A stretch of 64,000 bases of DNA from an uncultured Rhizobiaceae bacterium (GCA_951813045.1 CATOTF010000002.1:3100001-3164000), one strand, 5' to 3'. Positions 7,999 to 18,239 are shown, counted from the first letter of the stretch. Notes: generated by a model not told the origin, from the sequence alone. Made by a program: numbers and translations.

Positions 7999-9201
7999 AT
8001 GAGAAAATTAACAACAATGATTGCAACCGCGGCGCTGCTAGCCAGCACGGCATTGGTATCAGCAGCGGATACGAAAGTTGGGATCCTGATGGATATCACA
8101 GGTCCAATTGCAAACTTCATCCCCCCAATACAAAATGCTGCAAATTTAGCCGTGAAACAGGTTAATGCTCAGGGTGGGTTGCTCGATGGTAGCGCAATTG
8201 CTGTTTATGGCGACACAACCGGCACTTCACAGGGCGCGGTCGATGCGGCACAAAAACTGGTCAATATCGAAAACGTACCCTTTGTGATGGGCGCCTTAAT
8301 GTCCGGCACAACAATTGCGGCAGCAGAAGCCGTATTTATTCCAGCAGGCGTAGTACAACTTTCGCCAACGGCAACGTCACCGGCAATGACCGATTTGAAG
8401 GACAATGATCTGGTTTATCGCATTGTCCCATCAGATAATTATCAGGGTGAAATCCTTGCCAAAATGGTTTTGGCTGAGGGCATCAAAAAGGTCGCTGTAA
8501 CCTTTGTGAACAATGACTATGGTGTGGGCATCGGCAACACATTTATCGACGCCTATAAAGCAGCTGGCGGCGAAGTTGTGGCCCAGGCCAAACATGAAGA
8601 GAAAAAAGATTCCTACCGTTCTGAACTCGCCAGCCTGACAAAGGGCGGCGCTGAGGCTCTCGTTGTTGTTGCTTATGCCGGGGATTCTGGTGGCAAGATC
8701 GTGAAACAGGCTGCTGAGGGCGGATTGTTCTCACGGTTTATCGGAACAGATGGTCTTCGCGATGATCTGCTGATCAAGAATGTCGGTGCGGAAATATTGA
8801 AAACCTCATTCTTCTCGTCCCCGACATCACCGGGCGACAACCCTGCGCAGGGCATCCTGCACAAGGCGTTTAATGCTGAATATGGTGGTGGTGCTGATAA
8901 AGCGTTTGTCGATCAAACTTATGATGCAACCTTCCTCACCATGCTTGCAATCGAAAAGGTTGGCTCTGCTGACCGGAGCAAAATGGCAATAGCGTTGCGC
9001 GATGTTGCAACTGCCCCCGGCATCAAGGTGGGCCCCGGTGAATGGAAAAAGGCCAAAGCTCTTTTGAGTGAAGGTAAAGACATCGATTATGATGGAGCAG
9101 GTGGCGCCTACGAATTTGACGCCAACGGCGACGTCAGCGGGTTTATTGGAAAGTTCGTCGTGGATGGCGATTCTTACAAACAAACTGAGATCGTTGAATA
9201 A
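7999..9201 (+). CDS. Branched-chain amino acid-type ABC transporter substrate-binding protein
   Basis: Periplasmic binding protein of the LivJ/HAAT class, 400 aa, with signal peptide (cleavage near LVSAAD) and the KVGILMDITGPIANF N-terminal strand typical of the family. An ACAGGAGA ribosome site precedes the ATG. It heads a five-gene operon with two ATPases and two permeases. HAAT receptors bind amino acids but also aromatic acids, amides and urea, so the ligand is uncertain. Confidence 0.9.
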   Translation: MRKLTTMIATAALLASTALVSAADTKVGILMDITGPIANFIPPIQNAANLAVKQVNAQGGLLDGSAIAVYGDTTGTSQGAVDAAQKLVNIENVPFVMGALMSGTTIAAAEAVFIPAGVVQLSPTATSPAMTDLKDNDLVYRIVPSDNYQGEILAKMVLAEGIKKVAVTFVNNDYGVGIGNTFIDAYKAAGGEVVAQAKHEEKKDSYRSELASLTKGGAEALVVVAYAGDSGGKIVKQAAEGGLFSRFIGTDGLRDDLLIKNVGAEILKTSFFSSPTSPGDNPAQGILHKAFNAEYGGGADKAFVDQTYDATFLTMLAIEKVGSADRSKMAIALRDVATAPGIKVGPGEWKKAKALLSEGKDIDYDGAGGAYEFDANGDVSGFIGKFVVDGDSYKQTEIVE

Positions 9202-9221
9202 TAGATCATTAGGCTAGATTT

Positions 9222-9995
9222 GTGATCCGGCTCGAGAACATATGCGTTGATTTTGGTGGCGTACGTGCAATCGACAATGTGAGTTTTGAAGTGGATGCAG
9301 GCCGTATTACCGGGCTTATCGGCCCCAATGGTGCGGGTAAAACCACTGCTTTCAATGTCATTGCAGGAGCCTTAAAACCAACAACGGGCCGGGTCATGCT
9401 TGATGGCCAGGATATTACGCACCTAAAACCGCACCAGCGCGCCAACCGCGGGTTGGCGCGAACTTTTCAAATTCCCCACGAATTTTCAAGATTAACAGTG
9501 CTCGAAAACCTCATGGCGGCCGCATCAGCGCCCGTTGGGGAAAACGTGTTCAATGTTCTCTTTCGCCGCAACCTATTCGTGGCAGAGGAACGGGAAATTT
9601 ATAAAACAGCACGGGATACCGTCAGGTTACTGGAGCTCGATCATGTGCGCGACGAAAAAGCGGGTAATCTTTCCGGGGGGCAAAAGAAACTTGTTGAACT
9701 TGGCCGGGCACTTATGCGCGACCCCAAATTGATCTTGCTTGATGAAATTGGTGCGGGAATTAACCGCACGCTGCTGGGCAAACTGGCGGACAAAATCAAA
9801 CTGCTTAACATTGAACGAGACCTGACATTCTGTCTGATAGAACATGATCTGGATTATGTATCGAGGTTGTGTGACCACGTGTTTGTGATGGCGCAAGGCC
9901 AATTGCTCACGCAAGGTTCTGTCGAAGATGTTCGCCGCGATGAACGGGTGATCGAAGCCTATTTCGGTGGTGGCAAATATGAGGCCCATTCATGA
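9222..9995 (+). CDS. ABC transporter ATP-binding protein (LivG type)
   Basis: 257 aa from a GTG. Walker A GPNGAGKTT near residues 32-40, signature LSGGQKKLVELGRAL near 146-160, Walker B LILLDEIGAGI. The C-terminal RDERVIEAYFGGG is characteristic of LivG proteins. It powers import with the LivF-type ATPase, whose start overlaps its stop by four bases. Confidence 0.92.
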   Translation: MIRLENICVDFGGVRAIDNVSFEVDAGRITGLIGPNGAGKTTAFNVIAGALKPTTGRVMLDGQDITHLKPHQRANRGLARTFQIPHEFSRLTVLENLMAAASAPVGENVFNVLFRRNLFVAEEREIYKTARDTVRLLELDHVRDEKAGNLSGGQKKLVELGRALMRDPKLILLDEIGAGINRTLLGKLADKIKLLNIERDLTFCLIEHDLDYVSRLCDHVFVMAQGQLLTQGSVEDVRRDERVIEAYFGGGKYEAHS

Positions 9996-10711
9996 GCGTG
10001 CTTTTGGAGGTAAAAGACCTCACCGCAGGCTACGGCGGACCCGCGGTCATTGAAGGCATATCCTTCGACGTGTTCACAAATGAAATTGCGGTAATTCTCG
10101 GCCCCAATGGTGCGGGAAAATCCACGGTAATAAAAACGATATTCTCGCTCACAAATGTACTTGGCGGCAGCGTACAACTGGATGGCAAAACCATTACCGA
10201 TCAGAAAACCTCCAAGCTTGTCACAATGGGTGTATCCGCCGTTCCCCAGAGCCACAACGTATTTCCCAATCTAACTGTTGATGAGAATCTGGATATTGGC
10301 ACCTATGCAGCACCACCGGTCGACAAGATGGCGACCAGGGAAATAATATTGGGCCTGTTTCCCGATTTACGCGACAAACTCAAACAACCATCAGGTGAAC
10401 TGTCAGGGGGCCAGCGCCAAATGGTAGCGATTGGCCGAGCGCTCATGTGCGAACCAACATTGCTGTTACTGGACGAGCCGACGGCCGGACTTTCCCCCGC
10501 CTATTTAGAACGAATTTTTGATCTGTTGCTGGATGTGCGCAAGACCGGGGTGACAATATTGATGGTTGAGCAGAACGCACGCCAGGCCTTGCAGATTGCC
10601 GATCACGGCCACGTCTTTGTAAACGGAAAAAACTTTATCTCCGGAACGGGGCAGGAACTTCTTGCAGATGAGAATGTAAGAAATTCATTCCTGGGCGGCG
10701 CAGCATCATGA
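9992..10711 (+). CDS. ABC transporter ATP-binding protein (LivF type)
   Basis: 239 aa. Walker A GPNGAGKST, signature LSGGQRQMVAIGRALM, Walker B LLLLDEPTAGLSP and the switch region MVEQNARQAL are all present, as in LivF. It overlaps both neighbours through ATGA junctions, indicating translational coupling within the importer operon. Confidence 0.93.
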   Translation: MSVLLEVKDLTAGYGGPAVIEGISFDVFTNEIAVILGPNGAGKSTVIKTIFSLTNVLGGSVQLDGKTITDQKTSKLVTMGVSAVPQSHNVFPNLTVDENLDIGTYAAPPVDKMATREIILGLFPDLRDKLKQPSGELSGGQRQMVAIGRALMCEPTLLLLDEPTAGLSPAYLERIFDLLLDVRKTGVTILMVEQNARQALQIADHGHVFVNGKNFISGTGQELLADENVRNSFLGGAAS

Positions 10712-11598
10712 TTGAGTTTATTAACTTTTACCTCGTCCCTGGTTTCGCCATAGGCAGTGTTTACGCGCTTGGTGCGGTTGGCATCTCCATGATTTTCGGC
10801 ATCTTGCGGTTCGCGCATTTTGCTCATGGCGATCTTATGACGGTTGGTGTCTACGGCGTGTTTGCGGCAACCGTGGTGTTTCCGGTCAACCCCTTTTTGC
10901 TGGTTCCTGTGGGGATGGCTTTAGCCATATTTGCCGCCCTATTTGTAGACAAGGTCTTTTATCAACCGCTGCGTAAATTACCGACTATCTATACTGTAAT
11001 ATCGTCGTTTGGCGTGGCGTTGATTTTTCGCTCGCTAATCCAGATTATCGGCGGATCCGAGAACAGGGTTTTCGGCTCAGGAATTCGCCCACCCCTTATC
11101 CTGTTTGATACTTTTCGACTTTCGAGCCTGCACGTGCAGGCGGTAACAACAACGGCGGTCATTGCTGTCGTGCTCCATATTTTCCTGTCAAAATCAATGA
11201 CGGGCCGCTCCATGCGCGCGGTGGCTGACGATCCTGAACTGGCCCAGATATCGGGCCTGGATACGGAAAAGGTGGTACGCTGGACGTGGATTATCGGGGC
11301 CGCACTGGCAGCGATTGCAGGGGTATTTGCAGGACTTGATACGAGCGCCCATCCAAACCTTGGCTGGAACCTTTTATTGCCGATGTTCGCCGCGGCAATT
11401 TTGGGCGGTATTGGCAAACCGATGGGGGCAATGGCTGGTGGGTTTATAATCGGTCTGGCGGAAGAGCTGTCATCTTACCACTGGATAGGCGAAAGCGCGC
11501 TGATCTCGCCTTCCTATAAAACCGCAGTAGCCTTTGTGATCATGATTGCCCTCCTGATTTTCAAACCCCAAGGGCTCTTTAAAGGGAGGCTGCTCTGA
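10708..11598 (+). CDS. ABC transporter permease (LivH type)
   Basis: 296 aa inner-membrane protein with about eight helices. It has the family start (YLVPGFAIGSVYALGAVGISMIFGILRFAHFAHGD) in spirit, with the conserved HGD, and the cytoplasmic loop GRSMRAVADDPELAQISGLD that contacts the ATPases. It overlaps LivF- and LivM-type genes. Confidence 0.92.
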   Translation: MIEFINFYLVPGFAIGSVYALGAVGISMIFGILRFAHFAHGDLMTVGVYGVFAATVVFPVNPFLLVPVGMALAIFAALFVDKVFYQPLRKLPTIYTVISSFGVALIFRSLIQIIGGSENRVFGSGIRPPLILFDTFRLSSLHVQAVTTTAVIAVVLHIFLSKSMTGRSMRAVADDPELAQISGLDTEKVVRWTWIIGAALAAIAGVFAGLDTSAHPNLGWNLLLPMFAAAILGGIGKPMGAMAGGFIIGLAEELSSYHWIGESALISPSYKTAVAFVIMIALLIFKPQGLFKGRLL

Positions 11599-12551
11599 TG
11601 GAACTGACAGGGCTATTCTTCTATCTCGTGAGCATTCTTATCGCTGGCGGTATCTATTCCCTGCTTTGCCTTGGATTGAACATCCAATGGGGCATGGGTG
11701 GTGTATTTAATGCTGGTATTGCCGGCTTTTTTGCAACCGGTGCATATGCATCAGCAATCTTAACCACCAGCACGTCGGCAAAACATATAGGCGGTTTTGA
11801 CCTTCCTGTCCTGGCAGGCTTGCTCGGGGCGGGAATTATTTCGGGGTGTGTTGGCTGGGCCGTTGCCAAAATCTGTATTCGCCTCAAGAGTGACTATTTG
11901 GCAATGGCATCAATCGGCATCGCGGAAATTCTTCGCCTGGTGATCGTCAACGAAAGCTGGCTGACAAACGGTAGCCTCGGGCTTTCCGGTGTTCCACGGC
12001 CATTTGCAGGGCTGGCCTCCGGTCGCACTGCGGATATCGTGTTCCTCGTCTTCATCTGGGTCATTGTGATTGCAGTATTTTTCTTCTCCCAAAGACTTTA
12101 CGACAGCCCGTGGGGCCGCAGCCTGCGCGCCATTCGTGACAATGAACAGTCGGCCTCCGCCGCCGGTAAGGACGTCGAGAAGTTTCGCATTCAAACATTT
12201 GCAATTGGCTGCGCCATAATGGGCATCGCGGGTGGACTTTCAGCACATTATTTCAGGTTCCTGTCCCCTTCGGCAACCGACCCTCTGCTCGTCACATTTC
12301 TTGTCTGGGTTATGCTAATTGCAGGTGGCTCAGGCAATAATCGGGGTGCAATTGTTGGCGCGCTGTCGATTTGGTTTCTGTGGTCCGTCACCGAAATTTT
12401 CACCAACAGGCTTCCGCCCGAGTGGATCACCCGCAGTTCCTTTGTTCGAATGCTGTTGGTTGGTCTACTTTTACAATATGTTCTGCAGCGATTTCGGGCA
12501 GGAATTATTCCTGAAAAAGCACCCAAACTGCGCTATTCCGAGGAGGAATAA
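11598..12551 (+). CDS. ABC transporter permease (LivM type)
   Basis: 317 aa, about ten hydrophobic helices. It has the coupling loop SPWGRSLRAIRDNEQSA near residues 170-186 and the FNAGIAGFFATGAY segment typical of LivM. It shares one base with the LivH-type stop codon and closes the importer operon. A convergent thioesterase gene begins 37 bp downstream. Confidence 0.92.
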   Translation: MELTGLFFYLVSILIAGGIYSLLCLGLNIQWGMGGVFNAGIAGFFATGAYASAILTTSTSAKHIGGFDLPVLAGLLGAGIISGCVGWAVAKICIRLKSDYLAMASIGIAEILRLVIVNESWLTNGSLGLSGVPRPFAGLASGRTADIVFLVFIWVIVIAVFFFSQRLYDSPWGRSLRAIRDNEQSASAAGKDVEKFRIQTFAIGCAIMGIAGGLSAHYFRFLSPSATDPLLVTFLVWVMLIAGGSGNNRGAIVGALSIWFLWSVTEIFTNRLPPEWITRSSFVRMLLVGLLLQYVLQRFRAGIIPEKAPKLRYSEEE

Positions 12552-12588
12552 GGTATCCCACATGAACAGCTGAATTCCGCCACAATGA

Positions 12589-13008
12589 TTACGCTTCCGT
12601 CTGTAACATAGACATTAGTTTTTCCTTCACATCGGCTCTCCATGGGACCGAAGTGTGCTTGTCCAGATCACTGGCAGCCAAGATCTGTGTGCTTTTCCAA
12701 CGTTCTTCCTCACCACAACTCACCCGGTGTTTCAACGTGACGGAGGATCGGCCAACTTTTGCTACAGCCACTTCAAACGTAAGCTCTTCCCCAAAGAGAG
12801 AAGGAATTGAAAAATCGCACGACAGGTGAACAGTTGGTGTGCCCCAACGTTCCTTCCATATGATCTCGTGCCACGGATAGCCCAGCGTCGACCAGAATTC
12901 CTCATTCACACCATTCAGGATATCAAGATATGCGGGGAAATAGGCAGTTCCCGAGATATCACAATCTCCGAAACGCAGTTCTCTGGTCGTTACAAATGTT
13001 TTGTCCAT
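12589..13008 (-). CDS. Acyl-CoA thioesterase, 4HBT hot-dog family
   Basis: 139 aa. The N-terminal RFGDCDISGTAYFPAYLD motif matches 4-hydroxybenzoyl-CoA-type thioesterases, where the Asp of the GDCD segment (about residue 18) is catalytic. It hydrolyses an acyl- or aroyl-CoA to the free acid and CoA. It stands between two importer operons and could act on the CoA intermediate of whatever compound is imported. The exact substrate cannot be read. Confidence 0.8.
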   Translation of the reverse strand: MDKTFVTTRELRFGDCDISGTAYFPAYLDILNGVNEEFWSTLGYPWHEIIWKERWGTPTVHLSCDFSIPSLFGEELTFEVAVAKVGRSSVTLKHRVSCGEEERWKSTQILAASDLDKHTSVPWRADVKEKLMSMLQTEA

Positions 13009-13133
13009 GATAAATCGGCTCCGATATTGATAAGAGCCTCATATTGCGGGAGTCGGTCTGGTTCAAGTGAAATCGCTTGAAGGAAAAGAACCACGGGAAT
13101 GAAGATTGCAGGTGCGCGGCCAAGGGGCCAAGC

Positions 13134-13928
13134 CTAATTGAACGGTTGATCAGGGTCTGGTAATGGAATCGCTGCCAGAAGTTCTTTTGTGTAATCATCC
13201 TGTGGGGATGTAAACAGGGTTGCGGTGGGCGCATTTTCCACTATCAAACCCTCACGCATGACAATCACCTGATCGCACAGTCGGCGGACAACGGACAGGT
13301 CGTGGCTGACAAAGGCAAGTGTCAGGTCAAGTTCCCGCACCAGGTCCTCCAACAGGATTAAAACCTGAGCCTGTGAAGAGACATCCAGCCCCGAGACGAT
13401 TTCGTCAGCTAAGATGAATTCCGGTTGCAGTGCGATAGCGCGCGCGATGCCTACCCGTTGGCGCTGCCCCCCTGACAGTTCATGGGGGTAGCGTTTCGCA
13501 AAACTTTCAGGAAGCCCGACCATCACCAAGGCCTCGATGGCCCGTTGTGCAACATTGTCCCAGCCATGCAATTCCAAAGGGGCAGCGATAATCCTGCCAA
13601 TACGCTGGCGAGGGTTAAGGGATGACATGGGGTCTTGAAAGATCATCTGAAAACGGCGGCGCAACGGACGCAGTTTTTCTTCCCCCATATGGCTGACGTC
13701 CTGTCCGTCAAACTTGATATGGCCGGCCGATGGTTCCAACAGGCGCACCATAGTGCGACCCAGTGTTGATTTGCCTGACCCTGAGCCGCCAACGATTCCC
13801 AATACTGACTTTTTCGGCAGATCAAAGCTGATGCCCTTCAATATGTCGATTTTGGGGGCTGGACCTAACAGCGGTTTTCGAACCATGTCCGGCAATGATA
13901 ATTGTAAATCCCGAACTTCGTACATCAT
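13134..13928 (-). CDS. Oligopeptide/dipeptide-type ABC transporter ATP-binding protein (DppF type)
   Basis: 264 aa. Walker A GGSGSGKST near residues 47-55, signature ELSGGQRQRVGIARAI near 148-163, Walker B FILADEIVSGLD and switch FVSHDLSVV are intact. The conserved MIFQDPMSSLNPRQ segment is typical of DppF/OppF. It is the last gene of a peptide-type importer operon and overlaps the DppD-type gene by ATGA. Confidence 0.92.
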   Translation of the reverse strand: MMYEVRDLQLSLPDMVRKPLLGPAPKIDILKGISFDLPKKSVLGIVGGSGSGKSTLGRTMVRLLEPSAGHIKFDGQDVSHMGEEKLRPLRRRFQMIFQDPMSSLNPRQRIGRIIAAPLELHGWDNVAQRAIEALVMVGLPESFAKRYPHELSGGQRQRVGIARAIALQPEFILADEIVSGLDVSSQAQVLILLEDLVRELDLTLAFVSHDLSVVRRLCDQVIVMREGLIVENAPTATLFTSPQDDYTKELLAAIPLPDPDQPFN

Positions 13929-14794
13929 GTTCGCGAACCTTTATCGAACGCTGTAATCTCACCATCCAACTGGTCAATCACGGCTTGCGGGACGGGTACC
14001 AGTCCGCCGGACAGGTCGTCATATTTTGGCGACGCGGCTAAAAGTGCCCTCGAATAGGGATGGGAGGGTGCCGCAAAAAAGCTTCGCATCTGCGATTTCT
14101 CGACGATCATGCCAGCATATAAAACGGAAAGGTGATCGCAGACTTTAGAGACCACACCAAGGTCATGGGTAACAAATAGCAGAGCAGTTCTGTGGCGCGC
14201 CTGCATCTCACCGACCAGCCGCAGAATTTGTTTTTGGACAGTCACATCCAGCGCGGTCGTCGGTTCATCGGCGATGATCAATTTTGGCTCTGCGGCAAAT
14301 GCGGAGGCTATGAGAACCCGTTGCCGCATGCCACCGGACAATTCGTGTGGATAGCTTCTCATCACATGCTCGGGGTTTTCTATATGAACCTCCTTGAGCA
14401 GCTCCAGCGCGCGGGCTTGCGCCGCACTTTTCGACCATCCTAAAATACCCACCAACCGCCGTGTAATCTGCGGACCAATCCGGCGCGATGGATTAAGAGC
14501 GGTTAATGGATCCTGGGGGATGAGTGCCGCCAAAGCGCCAATCCTGCGCCGTCTTTGCGCAACCGATAAAGACAACAGATTAACACCGTCCAGCCAGATT
14601 TCACCTGAGGTAATGCCCATCGCTCTGGGCAGGATACCGAGGACAGACTTACCGATGATTGATTTGCCCGCTCCGCTCTCGCCAACCAACCCGTGAACCT
14701 CCCCCGCATCAACATCCAGCGAGATGGACCGCAGTATTTCCGGCCCGTTACTCAAACTCACGCTGAGATTACGAATGGACAGATAGGCGATCAT
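13925..14794 (-). CDS. Oligopeptide/dipeptide-type ABC transporter ATP-binding protein (DppD type)
   Basis: About 289 aa from the ATG at 14792-14794, chosen because it forms an ATGA overlap with the DppC-type stop; a longer in-frame extension is inside the permease gene. Walker A GESGAGKS, signature ELSGGMRQRVLIASAF, Walker B LIIADEPTTALD. The C-terminal peptide-importer extension (PSHPYSRALLAASP) is present. Partner of the DppF-type ATPase. Confidence 0.9.
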   Translation of the reverse strand: MIAYLSIRNLSVSLSNGPEILRSISLDVDAGEVHGLVGESGAGKSIIGKSVLGILPRAMGITSGEIWLDGVNLLSLSVAQRRRRIGALAALIPQDPLTALNPSRRIGPQITRRLVGILGWSKSAAQARALELLKEVHIENPEHVMRSYPHELSGGMRQRVLIASAFAAEPKLIIADEPTTALDVTVQKQILRLVGEMQARHRTALLFVTHDLGVVSKVCDHLSVLYAGMIVEKSQMRSFFAAPSHPYSRALLAASPKYDDLSGGLVPVPQAVIDQLDGEITAFDKGSRT

Positions 14795-15642
14795 CTGAGC
14801 ACCGGGTCGAACCGGTCCTTGAGACCTTCGCCAAACTGGGAAAAGCTCAACACGGTCAAAAACAATGCGATCAGCGGGAAGACCAGCACCCACCACGCCT
14901 GATGGATGGATATGCGGCCTTCGGCAATCATGCCACCCCAGGTGGGGCTATCCGTGGAGATTGACAGATTTACGAAACTCAGGATCGCTTCAACAATCAC
15001 AGCGATGCCCATTTCAAGGGACAATAAGACTACTATCGTAGGCAACAGGTTGGGTAAAATCTCGCTCACCATGGTGCTGAATTTACCGCGCCCCGCAACC
15101 TGTGCGGAAGCAATATAATCCATGACGGACTGGCTCATCGTTTCTGCCCGCACAACGCGGGTAAACCGTGTCCAGTCAATGATGATAATTGCGATAATGA
15201 TACTGGTCATCCCGGTTCCGATTACCGCAATTAATAGGATGGCAAACAGCACCGGTGGAAACGCCATCCAGATATCGATAAACCTCGAGATAACCCGGTC
15301 TGCCCAACCCTGGTAATAGCCGGCGAAAATACCCAACGTGGAACCTATCAAACAGGTCAGTGTACCGGCAATAAACGCGACAATCAGCGCCAGTCGAGCC
15401 CCGTGAAGCATTCTTGATAATACGTCACGGCCCAGAGAATCAGTTCCAAGCCAAAAGCCCGGCTCCGAACCTGCAACCCAAAATGGCGGCAGGCGCGCAG
15501 CAAATAAATCCTGTGCAAGCGGGTCCTGGGGTGAAATCCAGGGGGCGAACAACGCTCCCAGAACAAGGCAAAATAACCAGCCACCGCATAGCCATAATCG
15601 GATACCGAGTTTAGGTCGAATTTCGCTACGGGTATCACGCAT
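14791..15642 (-). CDS. Dipeptide-type ABC transporter permease (DppC type)
   Basis: About 283 aa from the ATG at 15640-15642, which overlaps the DppB-type stop by eight bases; a start 27 bp further upstream is possible. It has the DppC hallmark LGTDSLGRDVLSRMLHGARLAL after the first helix and the EAA coupling loop (DYIASAQVAGRG). Five to six membrane helices. Confidence 0.9.
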   Translation of the reverse strand: MRDTRSEIRPKLGIRLWLCGGWLFCLVLGALFAPWISPQDPLAQDLFAARLPPFWVAGSEPGFWLGTDSLGRDVLSRMLHGARLALIVAFIAGTLTCLIGSTLGIFAGYYQGWADRVISRFIDIWMAFPPVLFAILLIAVIGTGMTSIIIAIIIIDWTRFTRVVRAETMSQSVMDYIASAQVAGRGKFSTMVSEILPNLLPTIVVLLSLEMGIAVIVEAILSFVNLSISTDSPTWGGMIAEGRISIHQAWWVLVFPLIALFLTVLSFSQFGEGLKDRFDPVLR

Positions 15643-16642
15643 GGCGTAGCTTTGGATTGAGCACAACATACATCATATCCACGACCAGATTGATCACTGT
15701 AAACAGCGCTGCAAACAGAATAACAATGCCCTGAATCAACGGTAGGTCACGATTGATCACCGCATCAATGGCCATATTTCCCAGCCCTTCATAACTGAAG
15801 AGCCGTTCGATAATCACGGTCCCGCCGATCAAAAATGTAAACTGCACGCCCACCAGTGTCAGCGTCGGTAGGACCGCATTGGGCAGCGCCTCCTTGATGA
15901 TCACCTGGTACTCGGAATAACCTTTCGTGCGGGCAAGTGTGACATAATCCAGATTCATCGATTCCTTGAGAGATTGTTTGAGAAGCTGGGCGATAATCGC
16001 CGCCAGTGGTATAGCCAGAGCCAGAGCTGGCATAAACATATGCCCAATCAGGTCCATAAAGATGTCGAACCGCAATCTCAAAAGGGATTCGACCAAATAA
16101 AAATTGGTGCTGAAATCGAGATTGAGGCTTGGAGAAATCCGCCCCGAAATATGAAAGATCGGCAGGAGTACTCCGAACATCAATATGAAAAACAGCCCCC
16201 AGAGGAAATCGGGGATTGAGAGAGCCATGCCATTGGTCACATCAATCGCGGCTTCGGTTGCAGTGCCGCGTGATCTGGTGCCAATCAGAGCTAAACCCCC
16301 GCCAATTAACACCGCCATCAACAGGGCAAAAATCGAAAGTTCCAGCGTGGCGGGAAGGCGTCCAAGCACCAGGCTTGATACCGGCTGTCTTAAGGAAATC
16401 GAATTTCCAAAATCGCCCTGAAGAACGTTTGCAAGCCACACTATGAATTGTTCCAGGATGGATTTATCAAACCCGTAGAACGCTTTCAGTCTTTCGATAT
16501 CCGCATCTGTTGCGCCCGGCGGCAACATCATTGCGATCGGGTTGCCCGGCACAACCCGGATGATAACAAACACGATTACCGCAACTCCCATCAGCGTGAC
16601 GGCTGTGCTCAGCAGACGTGTAAAGAGTATGCGTGACAGCAT
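15635..16642 (-). CDS. Dipeptide-type ABC transporter permease (DppB type)
   Basis: 335 aa, six helices. VIIRVVPGNPIAMMLP near residues 26-41 and the coupling loop LDYVTLARTKGYSEYQVI near 228-245 are DppB features. It is the second gene of the importer operon, about 70 bp after the receptor gene. Confidence 0.92.
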   Translation of the reverse strand: MLSRILFTRLLSTAVTLMGVAVIVFVIIRVVPGNPIAMMLPPGATDADIERLKAFYGFDKSILEQFIVWLANVLQGDFGNSISLRQPVSSLVLGRLPATLELSIFALLMAVLIGGGLALIGTRSRGTATEAAIDVTNGMALSIPDFLWGLFFILMFGVLLPIFHISGRISPSLNLDFSTNFYLVESLLRLRFDIFMDLIGHMFMPALALAIPLAAIIAQLLKQSLKESMNLDYVTLARTKGYSEYQVIIKEALPNAVLPTLTLVGVQFTFLIGGTVIIERLFSYEGLGNMAIDAVINRDLPLIQGIVILFAALFTVINLVVDMMYVVLNPKLRHA

Positions 16643-16712
16643 TTTGCGGGAAATCTCTATTCGTAGGGCGATCCGGGCTCACAGGTCATCTGGGCCCGGA
16701 TCGTCGTTTGCG

Positions 16713-18239
16713 TCAGTTGCGTTTCATCAAATGAGGCAATAACGCACCGGAGGCGTGTGGTGTTACGGTTACACCCCTGGCGTGCAGAATGGGTTGCACG
16801 TATTGCAGGAGCGGGATGACTTCGGCATTTTCCGCGATTCTTTTGTCCACCGCTTTCCAGCCCGCAATACGTTTCGCCTCGTCCTTCTCCCCCCACAGGG
16901 GCAGGATAGCATCGAACGTTTCTTTCCCATCCCACACTGAGTGAGGTGAAGGGCCAAACATCGCGAACCCTGTTGATGTTGTGGGGTCGCCGACCGAGTT
17001 GCCCCAATTGTAGAACGCAGCCGGCGCCAATTTATCTGCAGCCCGAAGTTCGAAGTGTTTTGCGATCTCGTATACTTCAATTTCGGCTTCGATCCCGACT
17101 TTGCGCCACAGGCCAACAATAGCCTGAATGACTTCATAGTCTTTAGGCTTGAAACCTTTGGTCGTCTGGATGCTGAATTTAACAGGGTTATCCGTGCTGA
17201 AGCCGGACGCAGCCAGGAGTTCCTTGGCTTTTTCAGGGTTGTATTCAACCTTGATCGAACTGTCGTAAGCCGCATAATCCGGCGTTTGCAGCGTATCAAT
17301 TGGCACACCGTATCCCGATAACAGCCGGTCCACGATCAGCTTCTTGTCAATCGCGTGTGCAGCGGCTTTTCGCACGTTCGGGTCTGTCATCGCCTCAATG
17401 TCGTTGAGAAAAATCATGCCGATATCGGAGATGGGTGCCGCCGTACCAGACAGGCTGGAGCTTCCTTTCAACCGGTCGAACTCCTCGTATGGAACTTCCA
17501 GCGTTACATGGGAGTTACCCGATTCCACCTCAGCAACGCGGCTTGCAGCGTCGGTTACAAACTTGATGGTCACGGTTTTGAATTCCGGTGCACCACCCCA
17601 ATAGTTTTCGTTGGCTTTGAGGCGAACAAAGGCGTTGCGCTCAAATTTCTCGACCATATAAGGTCCGGTTCCAATTGGTGCGGCCTCAAAGCCGTCGGCG
17701 CCAACTTTTTCATAATAGGCCTTTGGCATTACATAGCCGGTCAAAAACGACATCCATTTGAAGATCGTCGGCTCGTATTCTTTAACATCGGCAGTAACCC
17801 GATTTCCCTCGGCTTTGATGTTTTCGATCTTGCCCCAGATAAACTGGATCGGATTTCCCGTGTCCGGATTCCCTGCCCGTTGTAGGGACCATGCAACGTC
17901 TTCCGCAGTAAAGGGCGATCCATCGTGCCAGGTGACCCCTTCACGAACATCCATCCAAATCTGCGATTGATCGTCGTTCCAGCCCGATTTGGTGACCAGC
18001 CCAGAGCCGAATGACAGGTCCGGGTTCTGGGGGATGAACAGGTCAAACACCGATTGGTATATGCCCTGAATTGTCGGGTTAACGGCTGAGAGGCCGACGG
18101 TCGGATCCCAGCTTGGCAGGTTGACGTTATAGGCAATTACCAGTTCATCAATTGCCTGGGCGAAACTTGGCAGTGTGAAACCGCCAAGCGCTGCGCTGGC
18201 GACACCAACCTGCAGCATTTTTCTTCGTGATAGTAGCAT
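16713..18239 (-). CDS. Peptide/nickel-type ABC transporter substrate-binding protein (family 5), Tat signal
   Basis: 508 aa receptor of the SBP_bac_5 family. The N terminus SRRKMLQVG followed by a hydrophobic stretch looks like a twin-arginine signal, with cleavage near SFAQA. The mature protein has family-5 segments (WHDGSPFTAEDVAWSLQRA; NIKAEGNRV). First gene of the operon encoding DppB, C, D and F homologues. Family-5 receptors bind peptides, opines or glycosides; an opine-like ligand would fit the opine dehydrogenase-like gene, but this is inference. Confidence 0.9.
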   Translation of the reverse strand: MLLSRRKMLQVGVASAALGGFTLPSFAQAIDELVIAYNVNLPSWDPTVGLSAVNPTIQGIYQSVFDLFIPQNPDLSFGSGLVTKSGWNDDQSQIWMDVREGVTWHDGSPFTAEDVAWSLQRAGNPDTGNPIQFIWGKIENIKAEGNRVTADVKEYEPTIFKWMSFLTGYVMPKAYYEKVGADGFEAAPIGTGPYMVEKFERNAFVRLKANENYWGGAPEFKTVTIKFVTDAASRVAEVESGNSHVTLEVPYEEFDRLKGSSSLSGTAAPISDIGMIFLNDIEAMTDPNVRKAAAHAIDKKLIVDRLLSGYGVPIDTLQTPDYAAYDSSIKVEYNPEKAKELLAASGFSTDNPVKFSIQTTKGFKPKDYEVIQAIVGLWRKVGIEAEIEVYEIAKHFELRAADKLAPAAFYNWGNSVGDPTTSTGFAMFGPSPHSVWDGKETFDAILPLWGEKDEAKRIAGWKAVDKRIAENAEVIPLLQYVQPILHARGVTVTPHASGALLPHLMKRN